Shown: one piece after another, positions 16,033-25,493 of the stretch
Layout of the letters: each line of letters opens with the position of its first letter
How positions within the stretch are numbered: position 1 is the first letter of the stretch
Assembly (NCBI RefSeq): GCF_032154225.1
Contig: NZ_JALDYF010000001.1
Coordinates: 1-64,000 of the forward strand
Direction of reading: 5' to 3'
DNA from: Psychrobacillus sp032154225
GTDB taxonomy: Bacteria; Bacillota; Bacilli; Bacillales_A; Planococcaceae
DNA length: 64,000 bases
Made by a program: the position numbers and the translations under genes
Notes under the pieces: generated by a model
What the model was told of the DNA's origin: nothing
Database searches by the model: none
What the model saw: the letters and a program-made list of their open reading frames with translations, nothing else

Positions 16033-17911
16033 AACTTTTCACCACATGATGTAATATTTTTTTCAATAGTCTAAGCGTTTCTTCGGAAAACTTTTCCATG
16101 GATGATGCAGTTGCTGTCTTTTTACCAAAAATTAAGTGAAAAAGATTTAATTGTTCTTCTGTTGCTTCTGCATCATTTAAAAATAAGTGTAAAACTGAAA
16201 TATCTTTCCTTTCCAGCTCGATTACTGCTTCCGCTGTATCCATAATTCCATTTTGAGCATAACCGAATGCAGATGGCTCCCCGTCCGAAAATAGCAATAT
16301 AAACTTATGCACCTCTTGCCTATTTTCCAGCCTTTTTCCCATCCATCTAAGTGCAAATCCATCTCGATTATCTTCATGCGAATCCAAAGAAAGAATATGC
16401 ATCCCACTATCCTTTTGTCCATCTTCTAATTTATGAACCCATTCAAACGTATTCGGCTGCTTCGTCTCAGACGCCTCAAATGCATCCTCGTAATGCAGGA
16501 CAATTTCATGTGTTATATGCAATTTTCTCAAAACATCATGAAATAAAAGCACTGCTTTTTTTGTTTCCTCCAATTTATCCTGCATGGAAGCAGAACCATC
16601 AACGAGAAGTCCAAACACAGCATCCAACTGTTTGCTCGGAGCAGACTTTTTATAAAATGGCTTAGGTCGCTCTTCCGTCCATAACACTGTTTGTTTAGAA
16701 GATAACCGACCTTTCGATAAATTGACGCGTTTATCGACTTTCTTTTGTTCCATTCTTTTTTTCATTTCTTCGACAAATGCTTTAACGAATGGTGCTTGCT
16801 CTTGTCGATATGTTTGAAGTAAGAGTTTATCATCTGATGCAGGAATTACATCTAAGCGCTTTTCTTCAAAAACGACGTCTACATGCTCTTTACCAAACGC
16901 TTTCCCTGCTTTTTTCATCGGATTCGATTTCTTATTTGTAATCTCATACTGCTTTGCAGAGTCTGTATTTCCAGCCGATTGGCCTTGCCCTATTTCCGTT
17001 ATTTCGTGTCCTTCTCGTCCTTCTTCCGCAGCTATATCCTGATCTGCTCGTCCATCTCGCCCATGCTCTATCTCATATTGTAAGTGAACCCCTTTTTCTT
17101 GCTCACTTTCACGATGCCAGGTCCGATAAACTTCTTCGATAGAATCCTTCTTCTCTCTCTCCCCCGCTTCGGATTCCTTCATTCCTTTGTGGTAATGAAA
17201 ATCTTTCGTTGGCAAGTTAGAAGGAGAAATAATCGCATAATACTCTAACAAAGTATCTTCTTCTATATGTTCTTTAAGAAAATAAATTAGCTGATACACA
17301 ATGTCTATGGAATCTTGTGTATTTTTGCACTCATACACCTTTTGAATAATTGGATTCGTTAACCCAAATATCTCTGGTCCATTAACATGCATCGTCCCTT
17401 CATATAAACAAATATAAACGTAGCTAATAAAAGCATCTGCTAAAAACCCTTTTTTACTATTGACGATTAGCTGCTGCCTATGAAAAGTTAAATACGTTTG
17501 AACTCGGGTATCAAATATTTTCGCTGTACCGACTCTTCTTTTTTGAATTTTTTCAATAAGACGAAATTCCTCTATAGCAAAAAGCAGTTGATCCATTAAT
17601 TTTGGAAACTCATTTGGTCTATCCATTTGATAATCTATCCATGATTGAACATTAAAATGTTGCCAAAATCCTTCTGACATTAAAAATATATCCGATAGTC
17701 TTCCTGCATCCATAATATCTATTTCTCGATGTCTCCAAAACACACTAATTGAAATTGCTTGATCAGCAGGTTGAAACTCCATTAGTTTACGTTCATTCAC
17801 AAGTAGCATCGAATTTTTCGTTAATGCCTTCGCAACATTTTCGTAATGCATTAATTGCCGTGCTTCAATTGTTTCATTATTAAATTGTATAAAGCGATTA
17901 ACAGAGGACAT
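16028..17911 (-). CDS. yojO: VWA-domain protein YojO (CobT/NorD-like)
   Basis: A 627-residue cytoplasmic protein. The N-terminal 230 residues are helical, the middle (about 240-340) is charged and low-complexity, and the C-terminal 190 residues form a von Willebrand A domain with the metal site DGSASMQ (DxSxS) at about 441-447 and a later FSDGEPSAFG. VWA proteins of this class partner MoxR-type AAA+ ATPases as chaperone or metal-insertion pairs. The ATPase gene yojN lies 9 bp upstream on the same strand. The order yojN-yojO beside odhAB is the B. subtilis arrangement. Confidence 0.88.
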   Translation of the reverse strand: MSSVNRFIQFNNETIEARQLMHYENVAKALTKNSMLLVNERKLMEFQPADQAISISVFWRHREIDIMDAGRLSDIFLMSEGFWQHFNVQSWIDYQMDRPNEFPKLMDQLLFAIEEFRLIEKIQKRRVGTAKIFDTRVQTYLTFHRQQLIVNSKKGFLADAFISYVYICLYEGTMHVNGPEIFGLTNPIIQKVYECKNTQDSIDIVYQLIYFLKEHIEEDTLLEYYAIISPSNLPTKDFHYHKGMKESEAGEREKKDSIEEVYRTWHRESEQEKGVHLQYEIEHGRDGRADQDIAAEEGREGHEITEIGQGQSAGNTDSAKQYEITNKKSNPMKKAGKAFGKEHVDVVFEEKRLDVIPASDDKLLLQTYRQEQAPFVKAFVEEMKKRMEQKKVDKRVNLSKGRLSSKQTVLWTEERPKPFYKKSAPSKQLDAVFGLLVDGSASMQDKLEETKKAVLLFHDVLRKLHITHEIVLHYEDAFEASETKQPNTFEWVHKLEDGQKDSGMHILSLDSHEDNRDGFALRWMGKRLENRQEVHKFILLFSDGEPSAFGYAQNGIMDTAEAVIELERKDISVLHLFLNDAEATEEQLNLFHLIFGKKTATASSMEKFSEETLRLLKKILHHVVKSL

Positions 17912-17920
17912 TTACATCCC

Positions 17921-18784
17921 TCACTTAATCCAACTAGAAGCGAGTTCTAATACTAGTTTTTTCTCTTGCTCATCTTCTAATTTTTCGGCAATCGCATATT
18001 CAATCGCTCTTATAGGGTCCATATATTGCGCAAGCTCTACTGCATAAAACAAACTTCGTATTGAAGCCGCTTCTTCCGACAATAAACCTTGTTTTACTTG
18101 CTCTATTAAATCTTCTGCCAAATGAAGCATAACGGCCTTTAATTCATTTGATGCAGCAGGGAAAAGCTCCTCCAAAAGCGTAGCAAGTAACTCCCCTGCT
18201 ATATACGGAACACTAAAAGATACAAAGCGGTTTTTTAATGCTTCATTCATCGGAGTAGTTCCAATATATCCTTCATTAATAGCTGCAATAACAGAAAAGT
18301 CTGGATGAGCCATAATAACTTCTCCTGTAAATGGATTCGTCAACATTCTCCTATGGTCTAAAACACTATGTAGAATAGGCAATGTCTCCGATTTCGCCAT
18401 ATTTATCTCATCGATATATAAAATATGTCCTTGCTTCATCGCATTGATCACTGGACCTTCGACAAACTCAATTGAATTTACACCTTCATGTAAAACAATC
18501 GTTTTAAACCCTAACAATGCTTCTGCGTCTAAATCTACCGAACAATTTATACTTTGAACTGGCTGAGAAAAGAACTGCGATACAGTTTCCGCAAGCTTTG
18601 TTTTTCCCGCGCCTGTAGGACCTTTTAAAAGTACCGGTTTTTTCAATGAAACAGCAATCAGTACATCGTTCAATAAATGTTCGTTCGGAGATAAGTAACC
18701 ACCATTACCTATTAATCGCTCATCTTCCTCACTATGTACTCTTGCTAAACGGATCTTTTGTTCCTCTATAATTAATTCATTCAT
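17921..18784 (-). CDS. yojN: MoxR-family AAA+ ATPase YojN
   Basis: The 287-residue AAA+ ATPase has Walker A GPTGAGKTKLAE (about residues 55-66), Walker B ILYIDEINMAK (about 122-132), and the NirQ/NorQ features NEALKNRFVSFSV with an Arg finger. AAGGAG is 8 bp from the ATG. It should form a hexamer and work with the VWA partner encoded directly downstream. The substrate of YojN/YojO is not known; related NorQ-NorD and CbbQ-CbbO pairs activate metalloenzymes. Confidence 0.9.
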   Translation of the reverse strand: MNELIIEEQKIRLARVHSEEDERLIGNGGYLSPNEHLLNDVLIAVSLKKPVLLKGPTGAGKTKLAETVSQFFSQPVQSINCSVDLDAEALLGFKTIVLHEGVNSIEFVEGPVINAMKQGHILYIDEINMAKSETLPILHSVLDHRRMLTNPFTGEVIMAHPDFSVIAAINEGYIGTTPMNEALKNRFVSFSVPYIAGELLATLLEELFPAASNELKAVMLHLAEDLIEQVKQGLLSEEAASIRSLFYAVELAQYMDPIRAIEYAIAEKLEDEQEKKLVLELASSWIK

Positions 18785-18799
18785 TTTCTAGTCTCCTTA

Positions 18800-18832
18800 T
18801 GAAAAAAAACCGATGAGTTATCATCGGTTTTT
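18800..18832 (-). terminator. Terminator of the DUF6501 gene
   Basis: ACCGATGA and TCATCGGT pair around GTTA, followed on the minus strand by a run of T. Confidence 0.85.
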
Positions 18833-19028
18833 ATTGGAAATATTCTTTGTAATAGCCGCCGACTTTTCCTGTATTGTCGATAACAAATAAAAATTCTTCC
18901 GTTTCATTTTTCACTTCATATGTTTTCCCAACAGTTAGTACATTGCTTACTAAGAATTTTTTTGCATCTGTATGTACACAAGAAACTGTTTTAATAGTTG
19001 GCGCTGTCGCCCAATTTAAATGGATCAT
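18831..19028 (-). CDS. DUF6501 family protein
   Basis: A 65-residue small beta-rich protein with the family phrases NVLTVGKTYEVKNETEEF and GGYYKEYF. AAGGAAGTGG precedes the ATG. The family is short, soluble and Bacillales-specific, and its role is unknown. It has its own terminator and probably its own transcript between yojN and odhB. Confidence 0.75.
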   Translation of the reverse strand: MIHLNWATAPTIKTVSCVHTDAKKFLVSNVLTVGKTYEVKNETEEFLFVIDNTGKVGGYYKEYFQ

Positions 19029-19091
19029 GTAACCACTTCCTTTACTAATAGTATACGTTTTTCCAAACTAAATTTCAATGCAATCAAAATC

Positions 19092-19136
19092 AAAAAAATG
19101 CAGACATTCAACTAAATGAATATCTGCATTTATATT
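19092..19136 (-). terminator. Terminator of odhAB
   Basis: On the minus strand AATGCAGATATTCA and TGAATGTCTGCATT pair with one mismatch and are followed by seven T. Confidence 0.8.
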
Positions 19137-19138
19137 AA

Positions 19139-20356
19139 TTAAGAATTTAACATTAAATCTTCTGGGTTTTCAAGAAGTTCCTTAACCATTTTTAAGAATC
19201 CTACAGAATCTTTTCCATCGATTACACGGTGATCATAGGAAAGTGCAACATACATCATTGGACGAATTTGAATCTCTTCTCCAACTGCGATTGGACGTTT
19301 TTGGATTGTATGCATTCCTAAAATACCAACTTGAGTACCATTTAAAATTGGAGTAGATAATAATGAACCGAATACTCCACCGTTCGTAATCGTAAATGAA
19401 CCACCTGACATATCAGAAAGAGCTAATTTGTTATCTCTCGCTTTTTTAGCAAGTTCTCCAATATTACCCTCAATCGCAGCGAAATTTTTGCGGTCAGCGT
19501 CACGAACGATTGGCACTACTAAACCACCATCTGTAGATACAGCAATACCGATATCAAAGAAGTTGTTTTTCACAATTTCATCCCCATCGATTTGTGAGTT
19601 AACGTATGGATATTTTTTAAGTGCTGCAACTACAGCTTTTGTAAAGAATGACATGAATCCAAGGCGTACATCGTTTTGCTCAAAGAATTGATCTTTTTTG
19701 CGAGAACGTAAAGCCATCACATTTGTCATATCAATTTCATTGAAAGTTGTTAACATTGCAGTGTTTTGTTTTACTTCTAACAAACGTGTAGCAATTGTTT
19801 GACGACGACGAGACATTTTCTCACGAGTTGTACGGCCATCATCTACTTTTGGTGTTGTAGCAGCTGGTGCAGGTGTCGCTGCTTTAGCTGGTGCAGTACC
19901 ATGTGCACTAACGTCTTGAACACGTACGCGTCCCATTGGATCAACTGGTGAAATTTCACTTAAGTTAATACCTTTTTCGCGCGCTAACTTACGTGCTGCT
20001 GGGCTTGCAATTGTACGGTCTTGTTCAGATGTATTTTCTACAGCTACTGGTGCTGCTGGTGGAGTTTCTACTGCTGCAGGAGCTGTTGGAGCTGCCGCTA
20101 CTGGTGCTGCTGGTGCACCTGATCCCGCTCCAACGATTGCAATAACTTGACCTACTAGAACCGTGTCGCCTTCTGCCGCTAATAACTCGCTAACAACTCC
20201 AGCTTCTTCCGAAATAACTTCTACGTTTACTTTATCTGTTTCAAGTTCAACGATAAACTCACCTTTTTCAATTGTATCGCCTGGTTTTTTCAACCATTGT
20301 GCAATCGTACCTTCTGTAATCGATTCTGCTAATTCTGGAACTATAATTTCTGCCAC
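19139..20356 (-). CDS. odhB: Dihydrolipoyl succinyltransferase, E2 of 2-oxoglutarate dehydrogenase
   Basis: A GTG start (MAEIIVPELAESI) follows GAGGAGG by 8 bp. The 405-residue protein has one lipoyl domain (residues 1-75, lipoylated Lys42 in ETDKVNV), an Ala/Pro linker, a peripheral-subunit-binding domain (about 115-150, SPAARKLAREKGINL) and the catalytic acyltransferase domain. The active-site His lies in SYDHRVIDGKDS. It transfers the succinyl group from the E1-bound intermediate to CoA in the TCA cycle. It is 29 bp downstream of odhA in the same operon. Confidence 0.96.
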   Translation of the reverse strand: MAEIIVPELAESITEGTIAQWLKKPGDTIEKGEFIVELETDKVNVEVISEEAGVVSELLAAEGDTVLVGQVIAIVGAGSGAPAAPVAAAPTAPAAVETPPAAPVAVENTSEQDRTIASPAARKLAREKGINLSEISPVDPMGRVRVQDVSAHGTAPAKAATPAPAATTPKVDDGRTTREKMSRRRQTIATRLLEVKQNTAMLTTFNEIDMTNVMALRSRKKDQFFEQNDVRLGFMSFFTKAVVAALKKYPYVNSQIDGDEIVKNNFFDIGIAVSTDGGLVVPIVRDADRKNFAAIEGNIGELAKKARDNKLALSDMSGGSFTITNGGVFGSLLSTPILNGTQVGILGMHTIQKRPIAVGEEIQIRPMMYVALSYDHRVIDGKDSVGFLKMVKELLENPEDLMLNS

Positions 20357-20385
20357 TTGAATATCCTCCTCTAATCTAACCTTGC

Positions 20386-23190
20386 TTATATACTTTTAAC
20401 TGCTTCTTCAATAATGCGTGTTTGTTCTACTTTGTAAGTTTCTCCATCGCCCTCTGCTGGACTAGAACGATGAATTCTACCAACATACTTCACATCTTTA
20501 TCATTTGCTAACTCAAGTAAATATGGAAGAGCAAAACTCCAAGACCCCATATTTTGAGGTTCTTCTTGTGCCCATGCAAGCTCTTTTACGTTAGGGTAGC
20601 GATCTAAAATAGATTGAATTTTTTCTGCTGGGAACGGATATAGCTGTTCAACGCGAACAATGTGTAAATGATCATATCCTGCACCATCTTTTACTTTGTC
20701 TGCAAGATCGATAGCCATCTTACCACTAGCAAACACAATTTTTTCTACTTTTTTCTTGTTCGCACCTAAGCCTGGTTGTTCTACAATCGTGTTAAACTGA
20801 CCAGTTGTAAGTTCAGCAACATCAGCTCCAACTAGTGGATGACGCAATAGTGATTTAGGTGAAACAATCAATAACGGACGAATTGCCTCTTCTTTTAACA
20901 TTTTAGCTTGTCTGCGTAAAATATGGTAATAGTTAGCTGCACTTGAAAGATTCGCAACTGTCCAGTTGTTTTCCGCTGCAAGTTGTAAATAGCGCTCTAA
21001 ACGTGCACTTGAATGCTCTGGCCCTTGACCTTCCGCAGCGTGCGGTAATAACATTACAAGGCCTGATTTTAAGCCCCATTTAGAACGAGCTGCACTGATG
21101 AAGTTATCAAACATTACTTGTGCCATATTCGCGAAGTCACCATATTGCGCTTCCCAAATAGATAATGAATTATTATCCTCTAAATTATAGCCAAACTCAT
21201 ATCCTAAAATAGCAGCTTCTGTTAATGGACTATTATGCACAACAAAAGAAGCTTTTGAATTGCTAATATGGTGAATTGGTGTTAACTCCGCGCCAGTTAC
21301 TTCATCATGCATAACTAAATGTCTATGCGAGAAAGTTCCACGTTGAGCATCTTGTCCAGTTAAGCGAATAGAATTACCATCTTGCAGAATAGTAGCAAAT
21401 GCTAGTGTTTCTGCATGACCCCAATCTAATTTTCCTTTTCCTTTAAAAGGCTCTTGACGACGTTTTAAGATTTTTTCTAGCTTTTTAAATGGGCTAAATT
21501 CAGTCGGCCAAGTTAAAAGCTCTTCGTTAATCTTAGCTAAAACGTTTTCTGGAACTCCTGTTTGTATTTCAGGGAATCCGTTTAATACTGCTTCTGGTAT
21601 AACGATTTCATGTGCAGTAGCTGATGGAAGTTCTTTTACACGATCGTACGCTTCCTGCATGCCGTTAAAAATAGATTCATCCAGTTTTTTCACATCATCT
21701 TGTTCCAATAGTTTCGAATCTACTAGTTGTTGACCATAAATTTCACGCACTGTTGGATGCTTGTGAATGATATGATACATCGTCGGATTCGTTACTAATG
21801 GTTCATCCATTTCGTTATGTCCATATCGACGGTATCCAAGAAGATCAATAACGATATCTTTACCGAATTTTTGACGGTACTCATGTGCAAATTTTGCAAC
21901 AGCAAGCACAGCTTCAGGATCATCTGCATTTACGTGAACGACTGGCACTTCAAAGCCTTTAGCTGGGTCTGAAGAATAATGAGTCGAACGTGAATCGTAA
22001 TATTCCGTTGTAAACCCAATCATATTATTCGCAATAATATGGATGGAACCACCTGTTTGGAAACCACGTACTCGACTATAGTTAAGAAGTTCTGTTACAA
22101 CACCTTGACCCGGGAATGCTGCATCTCCATGGATTAGAATTGCAAATGCTGCATTTTTGTCTTGCACTGGGTATCCTGCTTCGCCCGTTGTTTCTTGGGC
22201 CGCACGAGTTTGTCCTGTTACGATTGGACTTACAACTTCTAAATGAGATGGGTTATAAGCAAGTTTCACAGTTAAGCCTGATTGTGAACGGAAAGATGCA
22301 CCACTATGGTACTTCACATCTCCATACCATCCCTTAGACACTTCTAATGAACCATCTTTAGGTAGGAAAGAATCGTTAGGCACATGTGCAAAGTCTGCAA
22401 ACATCATTTCATATGGCTTATTTAAAACATGCGTTAATACATTTAGACGACCACGGTGAGCCATCCCGATATTCACTTGCTTTGTATTTGTTTTATCTGA
22501 TTGACGAACTAATTCATCAATTAATACGACTAATGTATCTAGACCTTCTATTGAGAAACGTTTTGCACCTACAAATGTACGGTGGATGAATTTTTCAAAC
22601 CCTTCAATTTGCGTTAAACGTTTGAGTAGCTCTTGCTTTTCTTGCGTTGTTAGGTTTTCTTTAATAGCGCCTTTTTCAATTTTATTTTGTAACCACGTGC
22701 GCTCATCTGCATTCACAACATGTGCAATTTCAAAGGCAATTTTATCTGTGTAAACAGATTTTAAATGTGCAATTGCTTGAAGGCCATTTGTGATATTTCC
22801 TGGTGCATTTGAGATAAGTAGTGAAACTGGTACTTCTCTTAAATCCTGTTCCGTTAACCCGAAAGTTTTTGGATCGACTTTTTCTTCTTCTTTTGGACGA
22901 TCATTAAGAGGATAAATACTTGCTGCAAGATGTCCATTCGCACGAATTGCATCCGCAAGCTGAATAGCACGAATAATTTTATCCATGTTATTCGGAGCTA
23001 TAGTCGAGTCCGAATAATTTACACTCGGTGGGGAAGAACTGCTAACGGTAGGTGCACCGTATTGTTGAAATAAACTTACTAACTCGCTATCAACTTCTTC
23101 AGGAGATTGTAAGAATAAATCATATTGTTCCATTACATATCCAAGGTTAGGTCCAGAAAAAGCTAACCAAGGCGATTCATTGTTCGACAT
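20386..23190 (-). CDS. odhA: 2-Oxoglutarate dehydrogenase E1 component
   Basis: The 934-residue thiamine-diphosphate enzyme decarboxylates 2-oxoglutarate and passes the succinyl group to OdhB. The N-terminus (SPWLAFSGPNLGYVMEQY) matches the short Bacillus-type E1. The diphosphate-binding region is seen as IHGDAAFPGQGVVTELLN and IIANNMIGFTT; the pyrimidine-domain part GYEFGYNLEDN and the C-terminal VRVEQLYPFPAEKI are also present. GGAGG lies 9 bp before the ATG. A 230-bp upstream gap would hold the promoter; I could not place its boxes with confidence. E3 (lpd) is not in this window. Confidence 0.96.
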   Translation of the reverse strand: MSNNESPWLAFSGPNLGYVMEQYDLFLQSPEEVDSELVSLFQQYGAPTVSSSSPPSVNYSDSTIAPNNMDKIIRAIQLADAIRANGHLAASIYPLNDRPKEEEKVDPKTFGLTEQDLREVPVSLLISNAPGNITNGLQAIAHLKSVYTDKIAFEIAHVVNADERTWLQNKIEKGAIKENLTTQEKQELLKRLTQIEGFEKFIHRTFVGAKRFSIEGLDTLVVLIDELVRQSDKTNTKQVNIGMAHRGRLNVLTHVLNKPYEMMFADFAHVPNDSFLPKDGSLEVSKGWYGDVKYHSGASFRSQSGLTVKLAYNPSHLEVVSPIVTGQTRAAQETTGEAGYPVQDKNAAFAILIHGDAAFPGQGVVTELLNYSRVRGFQTGGSIHIIANNMIGFTTEYYDSRSTHYSSDPAKGFEVPVVHVNADDPEAVLAVAKFAHEYRQKFGKDIVIDLLGYRRYGHNEMDEPLVTNPTMYHIIHKHPTVREIYGQQLVDSKLLEQDDVKKLDESIFNGMQEAYDRVKELPSATAHEIVIPEAVLNGFPEIQTGVPENVLAKINEELLTWPTEFSPFKKLEKILKRRQEPFKGKGKLDWGHAETLAFATILQDGNSIRLTGQDAQRGTFSHRHLVMHDEVTGAELTPIHHISNSKASFVVHNSPLTEAAILGYEFGYNLEDNNSLSIWEAQYGDFANMAQVMFDNFISAARSKWGLKSGLVMLLPHAAEGQGPEHSSARLERYLQLAAENNWTVANLSSAANYYHILRRQAKMLKEEAIRPLLIVSPKSLLRHPLVGADVAELTTGQFNTIVEQPGLGANKKKVEKIVFASGKMAIDLADKVKDGAGYDHLHIVRVEQLYPFPAEKIQSILDRYPNVKELAWAQEEPQNMGSWSFALPYLLELANDKDVKYVGRIHRSSPAEGDGETYKVEQTRIIEEAVKSI

Positions 23191-23421
23191 TTAGGAAAAC
23201 CTCCAACATTTTTTGCCAATTGGCATACGAATAAATAATTAAATAAGTGAAATAAAAGCAAACATTTTTATATATACACTAAATGTACACATATACAGTT
23301 TACCACTCTTTAAGAAGGACTTAAAGCCTCTATCCTTAAAGAACAATTTTTCCATATCTATCTTACTACTTCAGGAAATAAATACAATGCTTTTCGACAA
23401 ATTAAAAATGAATATTCATTT

Positions 23422-24798
23422 TTATTGAAAAATCGAAACAAAGGGGAACTCTAACTGGAATATTGTTCCCTTTCCTTCTATGCTATCTATTTCCACAATT
23501 CCCTCATACTCAGCAACTAACATTCGCACAATACTTAGTCCTAGACCAGAACCACCTCTACTCTTTGTCCTCGATGTTTCGACTGTGTAAAAGCGATCAA
23601 ATACTTTCGGAAGATGCTCTGGTGGTATACCTATTCCGTTGTCCTCCAATGTAATTGCAATGCTTTGTTGCTTTTTCGTTGCAGTTATTTGAATATATGG
23701 GGTTTTATCATTATATTTAATAGCATTTTCAATTAAATTTCTGAAAATTTGCTCAAGAGCTGTATGTGGAACAGCAACTACAGCAGTTTCTACTGCGCTT
23801 ATATCGATGCTTACAATAGGATTTAACGATACAAATTCTTTTTTTATTGTTGTTAGTACGTCCACTATATTTGTAGCTACTTCATTTTTCGCATTTTCAC
23901 TTCTTGCGAGCTTTAGCATTTCCTCAATTAATTTCTTCATCTTTTGTATTTCATTCAAAGAAATTTCCAATGAATCTGCTAACACTTCTTTTTCATTTTT
24001 CCCCCAGCGATTCAGTAAGGACAAATGCCCCTCCACAACTTGCACAGGAGTTCTTAGTTCATGCGAAATATTATAGATAAAATCATCTTGCCTTTTGATT
24101 GTTTCAGACACTTCATTCATTAACTGCTTGTATATGACTAAAAGCTCTCCAATTTCATCTTCCTTCGAATACTGAAAACTAACTTCTTTCGAGAATTTTG
24201 ATTGTTTTGCGTGCTGCATTTCATTTCTAAGTTCTTTTAATGGTTTCAATAAAACCGAAGATAATGTATACCCAATAAGGGCAGAAAGCACTAAAGAAAT
24301 GACAGCAAAAATAAACATAGCCGATAATATATATTTCATCAAACGAGAAAAGTTATCTAAACTATGGGAGATTTCTACATACCCTATAAATGTGCCGAAT
24401 TGGATTTCTGCAACTTTATGAAATGATAGCTGATTATCTATTATGCTTCGCTTAAAATCAGTCGAGAATTCTTTTGAAAACGGCGGGAAATTGCTTGCAT
24501 CATTAATACGAAGTACTTCTATTCCATCTGTGTTCATCAAACGAACAGACTGCTCTTGGTTAACAATTTGGTTAAGTAAAGTGGTATTTCTTTTAATATC
24601 TTGTATCGTAATAATCGGTCCTTTAGATTCAAAAAACAAAACAAGCTCATTTAGCGTATTTTGTGCCGTTTTCTTTTCCGAAATAAGCATCCAGTTGTAA
24701 ATAGAAAAGTATAGGATGATAGACATAATAAGAAAACTTAAAAAAATTGAAATGGCCGAGCTATACGTCCATTTCTTTTGCAAAGTCCAATTTTTCAT
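23422..24798 (-). CDS. HAMP sensor histidine kinase (ArlS-like)
   Basis: The 458-residue membrane kinase has TM helices at about 13-33 and 157-179 flanking an extracellular sensor of 120 residues. A HAMP linker (about 180-232), the phosphoacceptor helix SHELRTPVQVVEGHL (His246), and the ATP-binding N, G1 and G2 boxes (LIENAIKYND, DNGIGIPPEHLPKVFDRFY, GGSGLGLSI) follow. Its start overlaps the response-regulator stop by 4 bp. The closest familiar relatives are ArlS and YkoH. The stimulus cannot be read from sequence. Confidence 0.9.
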   Translation of the reverse strand: MKNWTLQKKWTYSSAISIFLSFLIMSIILYFSIYNWMLISEKKTAQNTLNELVLFFESKGPIITIQDIKRNTTLLNQIVNQEQSVRLMNTDGIEVLRINDASNFPPFSKEFSTDFKRSIIDNQLSFHKVAEIQFGTFIGYVEISHSLDNFSRLMKYILSAMFIFAVISLVLSALIGYTLSSVLLKPLKELRNEMQHAKQSKFSKEVSFQYSKEDEIGELLVIYKQLMNEVSETIKRQDDFIYNISHELRTPVQVVEGHLSLLNRWGKNEKEVLADSLEISLNEIQKMKKLIEEMLKLARSENAKNEVATNIVDVLTTIKKEFVSLNPIVSIDISAVETAVVAVPHTALEQIFRNLIENAIKYNDKTPYIQITATKKQQSIAITLEDNGIGIPPEHLPKVFDRFYTVETSRTKSRGGSGLGLSIVRMLVAEYEGIVEIDSIEGKGTIFQLEFPFVSIFQ

Positions 24799-25469
24799 TC
24801 TCTCATCACGTACCCAACCCCTCTAACTGTTTCAATAATACGCGCAATTTCTTCCGGCAGTTTTTTTCTAAGATGGCGAATATAAACATCTACAACATTT
24901 GTCTCAATTTCCGCTTCGAAGCCCCACACATTTTCTAAAATAGCATCTCTCGTTAAAACGATGTTTTGATTTTCCATCAGGTAAACTAACATGTCGAATT
25001 CTGTTTTTGTTAGTTCTATTTTTTTCGTCCCATAAAATACTTGATGGGCATTTTTATCAATGACAAACTCATTTATTTTCAGCGTAGCACTCACATCTAT
25101 TGTTCCGTCCACTCTTCTGAAAACAGCTCGAATTCTCGCTAGTAATTCTTCAATGGCGAAAGGTTTTACGACATAATCATCTGCCCCTGCTTCAAGGCCA
25201 GATACTCGGTCGATAATCGCATCACGAGCTGTGATCAAAATAATAGGCGTATTTTGTTGTTTTCTTATCCGTCTACAAATCTCTAACCCATTTAAACTAG
25301 GCAGCATGACATCAATTAAAAGTAAGTCATAATGATTAGATAAAGCTGTCTCATATCCTTCTCTTCCATCATGTACAACAGAAACTTGAAAATTTTCGTG
25401 CTTCAGTTCCAATTCAACGAACTTCGCAATATTCACTTCATCTTCTATAAGTAGTATATGACGATTCAT
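24795..25469 (-). CDS. OmpR-family response regulator (ArlR-like)
   Basis: A 224-residue regulator. The receiver domain spans 1-120 with phosphoacceptor Asp53 (LLLIDVMLPSLNGLE) and Lys in YVVKPF. The C-terminal winged-helix DNA-binding domain includes ELTKTEFDMLVYL, ETNVVDVYIRHLRKK and ETVRGVGYV. The sequence is strikingly close in pattern to staphylococcal ArlR. GAGGAAG precedes the ATG. It is the first gene of the two-component operon and 24 bp downstream of the GGDEF gene, so co-transcription is possible. Confidence 0.9.
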   Translation of the reverse strand: MNRHILLIEDEVNIAKFVELELKHENFQVSVVHDGREGYETALSNHYDLLLIDVMLPSLNGLEICRRIRKQQNTPIILITARDAIIDRVSGLEAGADDYVVKPFAIEELLARIRAVFRRVDGTIDVSATLKINEFVIDKNAHQVFYGTKKIELTKTEFDMLVYLMENQNIVLTRDAILENVWGFEAEIETNVVDVYIRHLRKKLPEEIARIIETVRGVGYVMRE

Positions 25470-25493
25470 CTAAATTCACTTCCTCATTATTAC

